Assembly: GCF_039530225.1 (NCBI RefSeq)
Contig: NZ_BAAAOH010000001.1
Coordinates: 3,968,001 to 4,032,000 of the forward strand
Length of the DNA: 64,000 nt
Reading direction: 5' to 3'
From: Microbacterium pumilum
GTDB lineage: Bacteria; Actinomycetota; Actinomycetes; Actinomycetales; Microbacteriaceae
Positions 27,534 to 35,462 of this stretch are shown here, piece after piece (position 1 is the stretch's first letter; every line of letters begins with the position of its first letter). The position numbers and the translations under genes are program-made. The notes beneath the pieces are model-generated. The model was not told the origin of the DNA and ran no database searches. It was given only the letters and a program-made list of their open reading frames with translations.

Positions 27534-28193
27534 GTGACCCTTTTCCGTCTGGATGCCAGCATCCTGCCCGCCACATCCGCCAGCCGTTCGCTCGCCGACC
27601 TGGTCGAAGAGGAGTGGTCCGCCGCGCATCCCGACTCGGCGATCACCCGCCGCGACCTCGCCGCAGATCCGGTTCCGGCGACCGCGTGGCAGGATTCCGT
27701 GCTGGGCCGTTTCGCGCCTGAGCCGGACCGGACGGATGCGCAGCGCGATGCGATCGCGCTCGCGACGGCATTCGCCGACCAGCTCGTGGATGCGGACGCC
27801 CTTCTGTTCGCGGTGCCGCTGTACAACTTCGGCGTCTCTCAGCACTTCAAGACCTGGTTCGACCTCGCGTACACCGATCCGCGCATCGATCCGACCGGCA
27901 CCGCCCTGCAGGGAAAGCCCGCGACGCTGGTGACGGTCCTCGGCGGCAATTACAGCCCGGGCAGCCCGAAGGAGGGCTGGGATCACTCGACTCCGTGGCT
28001 TCGCCGCGTCCTGCAGGATGTCTGGGGCCTCGATCTGCGCGTCGTGCAGCGGCCCTTCACCCTCGTCGGCGTCAACCCTGCTCTCGACCAGTTCACCGAC
28101 CTGGCGGCCACGCTCAAGACCGAGGCCGAGTCCGGCGCCCGTCAGTCCGGCCGCGAGCTCGCCGAGCTGCGCGGCAAGCCCTCAGCCGCGTAG
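27534..28193 (+). CDS. FMN-dependent NADH-azoreductase / quinone reductase (AzoR-like)
   Basis: A 219-residue flavodoxin-fold protein: MTLFRLDASILPATSASRSLADLVEEEW (phosphate-binding loop SASRS), DALLFAVPLYNFGVSQHFKTWFDLAYTDPRI (the P.YNF motif that binds FMN) and LVTVLGGNYSPGS. Members reduce quinones and azo compounds with two electrons from NAD(P)H, limiting redox cycling. GTG 27534 follows GGAG. The divergent HxlR gene is the likely regulator. Confidence 0.88.
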   Translation: MTLFRLDASILPATSASRSLADLVEEEWSAAHPDSAITRRDLAADPVPATAWQDSVLGRFAPEPDRTDAQRDAIALATAFADQLVDADALLFAVPLYNFGVSQHFKTWFDLAYTDPRIDPTGTALQGKPATLVTVLGGNYSPGSPKEGWDHSTPWLRRVLQDVWGLDLRVVQRPFTLVGVNPALDQFTDLAATLKTEAESGARQSGRELAELRGKPSAA

Positions 28194-28229
28194 CGCCTCC
28201 GACGCGAGCGAGCGGCACCGGGGCGGCCC

Positions 28230-29126
28230 TCAGGGCGTCGGGGTGCCGCCGTTCACGTTGAGGGTCTCCCCCAGCACATAGCTCGATTCCGCCGAGGCGA
28301 GGAACACGTACGCGGGCGCGAGCTCCGCCGGCTGGCCGGCGCGGCCGAGCGGAGTCTGCTCGCCGAACTCGGCGATCTTCTCCGGCGGCTGTCCGTCCGT
28401 GACCTGCAAGGGCGTCCAGATGGGACCAGGGGCGACCGCGTTCACGCGGATGCCCTTCGGAGCGAGCTGCTGCGCGAGGGCCTTCGTGAAAGCGTTGATG
28501 GTGGCTTTCGTGGAGGCATAGTCGACCAGGATCTCGGACGGCTTGTACGCCTGCACCGAAGTCGTGTTGATGATCGCCGAGCCCGCCTTCATATGGGGCA
28601 GCGCAGCCTTGGTGATCCAGAACATCGCGTACACATTCGTCTTGAACGTGTCGTCGAACTGCTCGTCGTCAAGGGTGGTGAGATCCTCGTTGTAGACCTG
28701 CTTGCCGGCATTGTTCACGAGGATGTCGATGCCGCCGAGTCCTTCGACCGTTCCCGCGACGAGGTCGCGGCAGTATTCGGGATCGCGGAGGTCGCCCGGC
28801 AGGGTGATCACCGTCACGCCCGCGTCTTGGACGATGCCGGCGATACGCTTCGCGTCGACCTCCTCGTCGGGCAGGTACGACATCGCGACGTCTGCGCCCT
28901 CGCGCGCGAACGCGATCGCGGTCGCCGCGCCGATCCCGGAGTCCGCGCCCGTGATGAGCGCCTTACGCCCGGTGAGGCGGCCGCTGCCCCGGTAGCTCTC
29001 CTCGCCGAGATCCGCCTTCGGCGTGAGCTCGGCATCCAGACCCGGTTCAGGCTGGTGCTGCTTCTTCGGCTCGAAATCCGCGTAGAGCTGGGTCGGGTCG
29101 ATGAACGTGTACTGATCGCGTGCCAT
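28230..29126 (-). CDS. SDR family oxidoreductase (YghA/YdaD-like)
   Basis: A 298-residue short-chain dehydrogenase with the ~45-residue N-terminal extension typical of the YghA/YdaD/general-stress-39 group (QYTFIDPTQLYADFEPKKQHQPEPGLDAELTP). Cofactor motif TGADSGIG near 60, NNAG near 140, catalytic Ser in INTTSVQAY and YASTK (Tyr-xxx-Lys) near 200, then PGPIWTPLQ. It is an NAD(P)-dependent alcohol/aldehyde or stress-related oxidoreductase; substrate unknown. TACGCT lies six bases before ATG 29126, suggesting a leaderless message. Confidence 0.92.
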   Translation of the reverse strand: MARDQYTFIDPTQLYADFEPKKQHQPEPGLDAELTPKADLGEESYRGSGRLTGRKALITGADSGIGAATAIAFAREGADVAMSYLPDEEVDAKRIAGIVQDAGVTVITLPGDLRDPEYCRDLVAGTVEGLGGIDILVNNAGKQVYNEDLTTLDDEQFDDTFKTNVYAMFWITKAALPHMKAGSAIINTTSVQAYKPSEILVDYASTKATINAFTKALAQQLAPKGIRVNAVAPGPIWTPLQVTDGQPPEKIAEFGEQTPLGRAGQPAELAPAYVFLASAESSYVLGETLNVNGGTPTP

Positions 29127-29223
29127 GCGGTCAGCGTAGGTAGTGCCTCGCCGACTCCCCGGGGGCTGGTGGCCGCGGACTTCGCGTGCTATCGGTCAGT
29201 GGACTTCAGAGTGCCGGCGCCGG

Positions 29224-29919
29224 TCACTGCGGGGCGACATCCGCCCGTCGTCGGTAGTTCTGGATGAGGATCAGGATGCTGACCGCGAAGACCCACGCGG
29301 GGAAGATCAGTGTCGCCCACAGGCTGAGCGTCGTGACGAAGAGCAGGACGATCGCGACGGCATAGGTCACGAACGACAGCCATCTGGGCATGACTCCGGT
29401 GCGCAGCCACATCGTCGCCAGTGAGATCAGCAGCACTCCGGCCATCCGGAGCGCGTAGACGTTGCTGACCTGCAGCATGACCGCCCGCCCGAAGTTCCCC
29501 ACTTCGACGCGACTGGCCGCGTCGGCCACGAAGGGCACAGTGGCGACGATGCCGCCCGCGATCGCGGCAGACACGAAGACCATGGCCAGAAACAGCAAGC
29601 CGCTGCCGATGAACACCGAGGAGAACAGCTGGTCTTCCGACTCCTTGAAGCGATCCCTCACGACTCCCATGAACCACAGAAACGCAATGCCTGCGAAGGG
29701 AACCAGCGACAGTCCGATGGTGAGGCGAGTCACTGCAGCGTCGTCGAGCCAGTCGGCGGTGGGCGAGAGATGATCAGGCAGCGAAAGGCGCATCAGGACC
29801 AGTGCGACCGTGAAGAGGATGGCGAACAGCACTCCGGCGAGCGCTGCCGCTCGCGGCGTGTTCAGCCGCCTCCCGATTTCGGGCTTTCTGGCCGGCTCCG
29901 GGCGGGACGGTTCGGTCAT
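29224..29919 (-). CDS. Six-helix integral membrane protein
   Basis: A 231-residue protein with about six hydrophobic segments (AALAGVLFAILFTVALVLM, LTIGLSLVPFAGIAFLWFMGVV, SGLLFLAMVFVSAAIAGGIVATV, ALRMAGVLLISLATMWL, WLSFVTYAVAIVLLFVTTLSL, FPAWVFAVSILILI) and a Pro/Arg-rich cytoplasmic N-tail. The motif MGVVRDRFKESEDQLFSSVF occurs in several uncharacterised actinobacterial membrane proteins. No catalytic motif seen; function unknown. A GGAG-type site lies before ATG 29919. Confidence 0.8.
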   Translation of the reverse strand: MTEPSRPEPARKPEIGRRLNTPRAAALAGVLFAILFTVALVLMRLSLPDHLSPTADWLDDAAVTRLTIGLSLVPFAGIAFLWFMGVVRDRFKESEDQLFSSVFIGSGLLFLAMVFVSAAIAGGIVATVPFVADAASRVEVGNFGRAVMLQVSNVYALRMAGVLLISLATMWLRTGVMPRWLSFVTYAVAIVLLFVTTLSLWATLIFPAWVFAVSILILIQNYRRRADVAPQ

Positions 29920-29938
29920 GGGCGGCTCCGTCCGTGGT

Positions 29939-29958
29939 GTGATGCATCACCGAGGCTA
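29939..29958 (-). promoter_or_regulatory. Palindrome GTGATGCATCAC with adjacent -10
   Basis: A perfect 12-bp palindrome at 29939-29950 lies 20 bp upstream of the membrane-protein start (29919); TAGCCT on the minus strand (29953-29958) is a candidate -10, so the palindrome would cover the start site. It resembles a compact CRP/FNR-type site; speculative. Confidence 0.3.
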
Positions 29959-30020
29959 TTCCACGTGTCCGCCCCGTGACAGGGGCACACGGCATCCCTC
30001 GGACCAGCACCTCGAGCACC

Positions 30021-30650
30021 TCAGAAGGTGACCGGGAAAGTCAGCAGAGCGATCACCCCGATGAGCGAGAGTGCTCCGGCGAGCCCCAGGACGATCCGCG
30101 ATGCCAGCAGTGAGATGCCGCGCTGAGCGATCGCCGAGAGGAACAGGACCAAGGCGAAGAGCACCGTCATGAGGGAATACCTGTCGCTCTTGTCGTTGAA
30201 ATCGATGCCCTGCTGGAACTTCGCGTCGGCATCGGCCAGTGCGGCGACGGATTTCTCGGTTCCGGGAGGCACATAGACCTTGAGGGCGAATGGTCCCTTC
30301 TCGACCCGCCCGTCCGCCTCCCATGCGGTGAAGGCCTTCGCGAACTCGGGTGAGAAGCGGTCCTCGATGTAATCCGCGAGGTCTTCGTCGCCCTGAGCCT
30401 CGGCGATCACCCACTGGGCGTACACCGCGAGGTCGAGCGCGCGCGCATCGCGCGCTTCGCTCTCGAAGCTCGCCGCGTCGATCCGCGCATCGGACGCCTC
30501 GTTGAAGGCGACGGACGAGTTGCCGCCCCACTGCGAGGCCTGGAACCCGCACCACGCCGTCAGAACCGCCACGAGCGAGAGCAGGAGGACGGCGATGAGC
30601 TCGTGGAGCTCGCTCGGATGCGGGCGTGGCGCCGGTGCCGCTTCGTCCAT
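30021..30650 (-). CDS. DUF4337-like membrane protein
   Basis: A 209-residue protein with one N-terminal helix (ELIAVLLLSLVAVLTAWCGFQASQWGG), a ~100-residue charged loop (EARDARALDLAVYAQWVIAEAQGDEDLADYIEDRF) and two C-terminal helices (SLMTVLFALVLFLSAIAQ and IVLGLAGALSLIGVIALL). Topology and motifs fit DUF4337, uncharacterised inner-membrane proteins. Nothing suggests an enzyme. Gaps to its same-strand neighbours are 101 bp downstream and 42 bp upstream. Confidence 0.75.
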   Translation of the reverse strand: MDEAAPAPRPHPSELHELIAVLLLSLVAVLTAWCGFQASQWGGNSSVAFNEASDARIDAASFESEARDARALDLAVYAQWVIAEAQGDEDLADYIEDRFSPEFAKAFTAWEADGRVEKGPFALKVYVPPGTEKSVAALADADAKFQQGIDFNDKSDRYSLMTVLFALVLFLSAIAQRGISLLASRIVLGLAGALSLIGVIALLTFPVTF

Positions 30651-30692
30651 GCCCCGAAACCCTTCCCCACGCGGAACCTGTTCCCCGTCACA

Positions 30693-31235
30693 CTATTGCC
30701 TGCATTGATCCGGTGACGTCGATGATCCCGTCTGCGGGGCGTGCCACGGGATGAGGCGAGGAATCCAGCGGCGCACGTGGGAGCGGTACGCGGCGTATTC
30801 ATCGCCGAAGGTGCGGGCGAGCGTGGGCTCCTCATAGACCATGACGAAGGCGGTGAACGCGGCCCAGATGATCGCCGCGTAGATGAGCACGGCGACGCTC
30901 GCGAACCACATCGCCTGCGCGAGGATGATCGCCAGCACAGCGACGTACATCGGGTTGCGCACATGCCTGTACAGCCCGGTGACGACGAGGTGCTCGGTCG
31001 GTGCGATCGGTGCGGGGGTGCCGATGCCCTTCAGCGCGAAGCGAGCGAAGCATTCGACCAGCGCGATCGTTCCGGCGACTCCGAGCGCCAGCCCGGCCCA
31101 TTTCACCACCGGCGGGTCGAGGTGCCACGCCTCATCCTGCCCCTGAGCCAACAGGAACGGGATGAGGAACGCCACGACTCCTGGCGCGACGATGAAGAAG
31201 ACCAGCGATCCGATGACGGCAGCCGTCCGGCCCAT
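30693..31235 (-). CDS. Isoprenylcysteine methyltransferase-like (ICMT/PEMT family) membrane protein
   Basis: A 180-residue membrane protein with the family signature GLYRHVRNPMYVAVLAIILAQA near residue 85, followed by EEPTLARTFGDEYAAYRSHVRRWIPRL near 135-160, the SAM-binding part of ICMT/NnrU/PEMT-like phospholipid or cysteine methyltransferases. Four or five hydrophobic helices surround it. Bacterial members are mostly uncharacterised; methylation of an isoprenoid or lipid is inferred. Confidence 0.85.
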   Translation of the reverse strand: MGRTAAVIGSLVFFIVAPGVVAFLIPFLLAQGQDEAWHLDPPVVKWAGLALGVAGTIALVECFARFALKGIGTPAPIAPTEHLVVTGLYRHVRNPMYVAVLAIILAQAMWFASVAVLIYAAIIWAAFTAFVMVYEEPTLARTFGDEYAAYRSHVRRWIPRLIPWHAPQTGSSTSPDQCRQ

Positions 31236-31297
31236 GCGCTGAAGTATTCGCCTCGCCGCCGTCGCTGTCCAGCATCCGGGATCAACCAGTCACGTGG

Positions 31298-32158
31298 TCA
31301 TCTCTGCCGCTTGTCGAAGTTGATCCGTGCAGCGGGGAAGATGATGCGTCCGACCCAGTCGGGCATGCGGAAGAACGGCCTGTTCCGGTCCAGTTCCGCG
31401 ATGGACGCCATCTCCTCGGAGGTGAGCGCGAAGTCGAAGATGTCGAAGTTCGACCTGATGTGCTCAGGGTTCGTCGATCGCGGGATCGCGATGTTGCCGC
31501 TCTGCAGGTGCCACCGGAGGATGACCTGGACGGGCGACTTGCCGTGCTTCTCGCCCAGCCGCGCGAACAGGGGTTCGGCGAGAAGCCCCCGGTCTGCGTG
31601 CCCGAGCGGGTACCACGCCTCGAGTACCGTGGCGAACGGGGCGAGGAACTCCTTCAATTCGCGTTGCTGGAAATACGGATGACACTCCACCTGCGCGACC
31701 GCCGGCAGGATCTTCGCACCGCTGACGAGATCGGTGAATCGCCGCTGATTGAAGTTGCTCACACCGAGCGTCCGGACTTTTCCGTCCGCAACCGCCTCCT
31801 CCATCGCCTTCCATGCGCCCCTGTAGTCCCCGTACTGCTGATGCAGGAGGAGCAGGTCCACGTAGCCGGTTCCGAGTCGCGCCAGGGTCCGGTCGATCGC
31901 GACGACCGCTTTGTCGTAGCGGAAGTCCGGTGGCCAGAGCTTCGAGGTGACGAAGATGTCCTCGCGCGAAAGGCCGCTGTCACGGATCGCCGCTCCTACC
32001 GCGCGCTCGTTCAGGTAGGCGTTCGCCGTGTCCACCGATCGGTAGCCCACGTCGAAGGCGCAGGCGAGTGCGGGTCCGCAGTCCGCCGATCGCACCTGGT
32101 AGACACCGATTCCGAGTTGCGGAATCTGCGCTTCGTTGTTCAGCGTGATCATGTTCAC
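31298..32158 (-). CDS. Aldo/keto reductase
   Basis: 286 residues with the AKR hallmarks: GYRSVDTANAYLNE (catalytic Asp and Tyr) near 40, TSKLWPPDF (Lys), YVDLLLLHQQ (H) near 105, GVSNFNQRRF near 140 and IAIPRSTNPEHIRSNFDIFDFALTSEEM, the NADPH-binding segment. Likely an NADPH-dependent carbonyl reductase of the 2,5-diketo-gluconate reductase type; substrate not deducible. The start is GTG 32158 behind GAGGAGA, with ATG 32152 as an alternative two codons later. Confidence 0.93.
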   Translation of the reverse strand: MNMITLNNEAQIPQLGIGVYQVRSADCGPALACAFDVGYRSVDTANAYLNERAVGAAIRDSGLSREDIFVTSKLWPPDFRYDKAVVAIDRTLARLGTGYVDLLLLHQQYGDYRGAWKAMEEAVADGKVRTLGVSNFNQRRFTDLVSGAKILPAVAQVECHPYFQQRELKEFLAPFATVLEAWYPLGHADRGLLAEPLFARLGEKHGKSPVQVILRWHLQSGNIAIPRSTNPEHIRSNFDIFDFALTSEEMASIAELDRNRPFFRMPDWVGRIIFPAARINFDKRQR

Positions 32159-32229
32159 AAGTGAAGTCTCCTCGTCGAGACGCGGATGCGGGTCAGTGCC
32201 GTTGGAGCAATATCACCCTCACTGTATGA

Positions 32230-32250
32230 GGCCGGATGACGGCGCCGGCC
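32230..32250. promoter_or_regulatory. Inverted repeat in divergent region AKR / SHOCT protein
   Basis: GGCCGG (32230-32235) and CCGGCC (32245-32250) with a 9-bp centre, nearly extended by TAT/ATA on both sides. It sits midway in the 176-bp divergent gap and could be a shared operator; no other signal was clear there. Confidence 0.25.
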
Positions 32251-32334
32251 ATACCTTGAGCTGAGACCGATTGCTCGACCTCACCGTGAACAGTCGCGCG
32301 TGACCCTCACGCCGACGGAATGAAAGGCGTCATC

Positions 32335-32724
32335 ATGCTGACCGGCTCCTTCTGGGACTTCCTCCTCTGGATCTTCTGGTTCTACATCCTTTTCGCGTGC
32401 ATCTGGATCTTCATCACGATCATCTTCGATCTGTTCCGCGACCACTCGCTGAACGGCTGGGGCAAGGCCCTCTGGGTGATCTTCCTCATCGTCGTCCCGT
32501 TCCTCGCTGCGCTGATCTACCTCATCGCCCGGGGCAAGGGCATGACCGAGCGTGAGCTCGAGCGCCGCGGGCAGGCGCAGAGCGAAGCCAACAGGTACAT
32601 CCGCAGTGTCGCCGGCACCTCGTCCCCCGCCAGCGAGATCGAGTCCGCCAAGAAGCTCCTCGACTCGGGAGCCATCACGCAGGCGGAGTACGACTCGCTG
32701 AAGGCGAAGGCGCTCGCCGGCTAG
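32335..32724 (+). CDS. SHOCT-domain membrane protein
   Basis: 129 residues: two hydrophobic helices (FWDFLLWIFWFYILFACIWIFITIIFDLF and KALWVIFLIVVPFLAALIYLI, like a PLDc_N module) then a charged linker and a C-terminal SHOCT motif (EIESAKKLLDSGAITQAEYDSLKAKAL). SHOCT is a short helical oligomerisation/targeting motif. ATG 32335 is chosen because GAAAGG lies seven bases upstream; an in-frame ATG at 32320 has only a weak site. Probably a small stress-related membrane protein; role unknown. Confidence 0.85.
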   Translation: MLTGSFWDFLLWIFWFYILFACIWIFITIIFDLFRDHSLNGWGKALWVIFLIVVPFLAALIYLIARGKGMTERELERRGQAQSEANRYIRSVAGTSSPASEIESAKKLLDSGAITQAEYDSLKAKALAG

Positions 32725-32771
32725 TCGCACGGGGCTTCCGGAGGAGCCCGAGCGGGTGCCGGCCACCTGAC

Positions 32772-32800
32772 TTGCCGGTGCCGATGCTTCCGGTTACCGT
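32772..32800 (+). promoter_or_regulatory. Promoter of the cysteine leader and cbs-metB operon
   Basis: TTGCCG (32772-32777), 17-bp spacer, TACCGT (32795-32800). The first base of the leader GTG (32807) is seven bases after the -10, so transcription probably starts at the leader's start codon. Confidence 0.6.
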
Positions 32801-32806
32801 GGACGC

Positions 32807-32836
32807 GTGAGCCCTACCTGTCGTTGTTGTCGCTGA
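32807..32836 (+). CDS. Cysteine-rich leader peptide (MSPTCRCCR)
   Basis: GTG AGC CCT ACC TGT CGT TGT TGT CGC TGA encodes nine residues, three of them Cys, 78 bp upstream of a sulfur-amino-acid operon. It appears leaderless. Cys-rich upstream reading frames act in mycobacteria as cysteine-responsive attenuators: ribosome stalling at Cys codons when cysteine is scarce changes expression of the downstream genes. The position and codon run fit that model; the mechanism here is inferred. Confidence 0.65.
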   Translation: MSPTCRCCR

Positions 32837-32872
32837 GCGCCAGCCGCTCTCTTCGACGACCACAGACAGCGT

Positions 32873-32892
32873 CCGCGCCTCTGAGCGCGCGG
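32873..32892 (+). promoter_or_regulatory. Hairpin between the Cys leader and cbs-like gene
   Basis: CCGCGC (32873-32878) and GCGCGG (32887-32892) with an 8-nt loop, just before the A/G-rich ribosome-binding region of the gene at 32915. It may be the attenuating or ribosome-site-masking structure controlled by leader translation. Confidence 0.4.
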
Positions 32893-32914
32893 CATCAGGA
32901 TCAGGACACCCATC

Positions 32915-33928
32915 GTGCGTTACGCATCACACGTGGCCGACCTTGTCGGCAACACCCCGCTCGTCCAGCTCAATACCGTCACGCGCGGCGTCCGCGCGAC
33001 GGTGCTCGCCAAAGTGGAGTACTTCAATCCCGGCAGTTCGGCCAAGGATCGCATCGCCAAGAACATCGTCGACGCAGCTGAGCGAGACGGCCTGCTGGGT
33101 CCGGGCGGAACCATCGTCGAACCCACCAGCGGTAACACCGGTGTCGGCCTCGCACTCGTCGCCCTCCAGCGCGGGTACCGGATGATCTTCGTCGTGCCCG
33201 ACAAGTTCGCGGGCGAGAAGGTGGCCGTGCTCAAGGCCTACGGCGCGGAGGTCGTGACGACTCCGACGAGCGTGCCGCCCGAGGATCCGCGTTCGTACTA
33301 CAGCGTGTCGGATCGGCTCGCCCGCGAGATCCCGGGCGCCTTCAAGCCCAATCAGTTCGCCAATCTCAATGGTCCGCGCGGGCACTACGAGACGACCGGA
33401 CCCGAGATCTGGCGCGACACCGACGGCAGGATCACTCATTTCGTGGCCGGGATCGGCACCGGCGGCACGATCTCCGGCACCGGAAGATACCTGAAGGAGG
33501 CGTCGAGCGGGGCTGTGACCGTTATCGGCGCCGACCCCGAGGGGTCGATCTACAGCGGCGGTCCGATCCACGGCTACCTCGTCGAAGGTGTCGGCGAGGA
33601 CTTCTGGCCCGCGACATTCGACCCGTCCGTCGTCGACGGCTATGAGCGCGTCACCGACGCCGAGTCGTTCGCGATGACGCGGCGCCTCGCGCGCGAGGAG
33701 GGTCTGCTCGTCGGCGGCTCCTCGGGAATGGCCGTCGTCGCCGCACTCCGGGCGGCGAAGAGTCTGCCGTCCAGCGCCGTCGTCGTCGTGCTGCTGCCCG
33801 ACCACGGTCGGGGCTATCTCTCGAAGCTCTATGACGACGATTGGATGCTCGACCACGGCTTCGAGGTGACGCCCGCGGGCACCACTCCGCATCCGTTCAC
33901 CTCGACCCCCTCAGGAGGGACAGCATGA
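32915..33928 (+). CDS. Cystathionine beta-synthase / cysteine synthase family PLP enzyme (no CBS-domain tail)
   Basis: A 337-residue fold-type II PLP enzyme: VGNTPLVQLN, the PLP-lysine motif FNPGSSAKDRIAKNIV near 40, EPTSGNTGVGLALVA near 70-85, GIGTGGTISGTGRYLKE near 180 and VGGSSGMAVVAAL. EGVGEDFWP near 225 is typical of cystathionine beta-synthases rather than CysK. Full-length actinobacterial CBS enzymes are ~455 residues with two regulatory CBS domains; this protein stops after the catalytic part. It likely condenses serine and homocysteine (reverse transsulfuration); cysteine synthase activity is the alternative. GTG start; overlaps the next gene by ATGA. Confidence 0.85.
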   Translation: MRYASHVADLVGNTPLVQLNTVTRGVRATVLAKVEYFNPGSSAKDRIAKNIVDAAERDGLLGPGGTIVEPTSGNTGVGLALVALQRGYRMIFVVPDKFAGEKVAVLKAYGAEVVTTPTSVPPEDPRSYYSVSDRLAREIPGAFKPNQFANLNGPRGHYETTGPEIWRDTDGRITHFVAGIGTGGTISGTGRYLKEASSGAVTVIGADPEGSIYSGGPIHGYLVEGVGEDFWPATFDPSVVDGYERVTDAESFAMTRRLAREEGLLVGGSSGMAVVAALRAAKSLPSSAVVVVLLPDHGRGYLSKLYDDDWMLDHGFEVTPAGTTPHPFTSTPSGGTA

Positions 33929-35082
33929 CCGCTCAGAACGCGGCGCACGGATTCGCGAGCCTCGCGGTCCACGCAGGCCAGGACTTCGATCCCACCACGG
34001 GCGCCGTCATCCCGCCGGTGCATTTCTCGACGACGTTCGTCCAGGACGGGATCGGGGGCCTTCGGAACGGATACGAGTACGGGCGGAGCGGAAATCCCAC
34101 GCGCACGGCTCTGCAGCGACAGCTCGCCGCTATCGAAGGCGGCGTGCACGGGTTCTCGTTCTCGTCGGGCCTCGCCGCAGAGGACACCCTGCTGCGGGCG
34201 GTGCTCCGCCCGGGTGACGACGTCCTGCTCGGAAGCGACGTGTACGGCGGAACCTATCGGCTCATCGCCCGCATCCTGGGTTCATGGGGGGTCGGCCTCC
34301 GTGTCGTGGACATGAGCGACCTCGCCGCCGTGAGGGCTGCGCTCGAAGAGCGTCCGGCGCGGATCGTGTGGGTCGAGACACCGTCGAATCCGCTGCTGCG
34401 CATCACCGACATCCAGGGGCTCACCGCACTCGGCCACGATGCCGGCGCGCTGGTCGTCGTCGACAACACGTTCGCCTCGCCCGCCTTGCAGCGCCCCCTC
34501 GCCCTGGGAGCGGATGTCGTGGTGCACTCCACGACGAAATACATCGGCGGCCATTCGGATGTCGTGGGTGGAGCGCTGGTGCTCAACGATGACTCCCTCG
34601 CATCCGAAGTGGGCTTCCTGCAGTTCGCCGTCGGGGCCGTCTCGGGGCCGTTCGATGCGTGGCTCACGACCCGGGGCATCAAGACGCTCGACATCCGGAT
34701 GCAGCGCCACAGCGAGAACGCTGCCGCTGTCGCCGCTCTGCTTGACGGACACGACCGCGTCGCGCGGGTCTTCTACCCCGGCCTTCCGGCGCACCCGGGC
34801 CACGACCTCGCCGCGCGGCAGATGTCGGCGTTCGGAGGGATCGTCTCGCTCGAGCTGGAGTCGGCTGCCGCGGCGCGGCGATTCGCCGAGTCCACGCAGC
34901 TCTTCCAGCTCGCCGAGTCGCTCGGCGGGGTCGAGTCGCTGGTCAACTATCCGGATGCGATGACGCACGCCTCCGTCCGCGGTACCGAGGCCGCAGTCCC
35001 CGAAGAGGTGGTTCGACTTTCGGTGGGCATCGAGACGATCGACGACCTTCTTGCGGACGTCGACCAGGCGCTTCGCGCGTAG
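33925..35082 (+). CDS. metB: Cystathionine gamma-synthase/gamma-lyase (Cys/Met metabolism PLP enzyme)
   Basis: 385 residues from ATG 33925 (preceded by GGAGGG), overlapping the upstream stop. Fold-type I transsulfuration enzyme: TFVQDGIGGLRNGYEYGRSGNPTR near 40, FSSGLAAEDTLLRAVL near 85, VWVETPSNPLLRITDI near 145, VVDNTFASPALQRPL, the PLP lysine in VVHSTTKYIGGHSDVVGG near 200, and SLGGVESLVNYPDAMTHAS near 330. It either makes cystathionine from O-acyl-homoserine and cysteine or splits cystathionine to cysteine. Pairing with a cystathionine beta-synthase and a Cys leader favours gamma-lyase use in cysteine supply; sequence alone does not separate the two. Confidence 0.9.
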   Translation: MTAQNAAHGFASLAVHAGQDFDPTTGAVIPPVHFSTTFVQDGIGGLRNGYEYGRSGNPTRTALQRQLAAIEGGVHGFSFSSGLAAEDTLLRAVLRPGDDVLLGSDVYGGTYRLIARILGSWGVGLRVVDMSDLAAVRAALEERPARIVWVETPSNPLLRITDIQGLTALGHDAGALVVVDNTFASPALQRPLALGADVVVHSTTKYIGGHSDVVGGALVLNDDSLASEVGFLQFAVGAVSGPFDAWLTTRGIKTLDIRMQRHSENAAAVAALLDGHDRVARVFYPGLPAHPGHDLAARQMSAFGGIVSLELESAAAARRFAESTQLFQLAESLGGVESLVNYPDAMTHASVRGTEAAVPEEVVRLSVGIETIDDLLADVDQALRA

Positions 35083-35083
35083 C

Positions 35084-35305
35084 TCAGGCCGGGTGACCCG
35101 AGCGGTCCGCCGACCACCCTCGCAATCGCTCCTTGGCTTGGCGTTCTACGAGCGCCGGTGCATAGCTTCTGATCGGATGCCCGCCGAAGGCTTCCTGCGC
35201 CTCGAACGCGACGGCTTCCACATCGGGGGGCGGCACGTCGGGGAACTGCTTCTCGAGCCGATCGATGATGCTGGCGATCTCGTTGTCGTCGTGCGAAGTA
35301 TCCAT
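35084..35305 (-). CDS. Three-helix bundle dimerisation domain protein
   Basis: 73 residues, all helical: IASIIDRLEKQFPDVPPPDVEAVAFEAQEAF then HPIRSYAPALVERQAKERLR. The P-x-R-x-(F/Y)-x-P-x-LVER-A-(R/K)-ERL pattern is the small actinobacterial three-helix dimerisation family (DUF3562-like). AAAGGA precedes ATG 35305. Function unknown; probably a self-associating cytoplasmic protein. Its stop is adjacent to the convergent metB stop. Confidence 0.75.
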   Translation of the reverse strand: MDTSHDDNEIASIIDRLEKQFPDVPPPDVEAVAFEAQEAFGGHPIRSYAPALVERQAKERLRGWSADRSGHPA

Positions 35306-35462
35306 GGTCCTGTCGTCCTTTGTCGCGTTAGATCGACACAGATAGGCGACCGGGGTCCGGGGCAGCTATGACGTCACGCTACGCCCACATCCGAACAGCC
35401 GCAAACGCGGGCAACACCTCATCCCGGAGCGGACCGACGGCGCGGGGCCGAACGTCTCGTCG

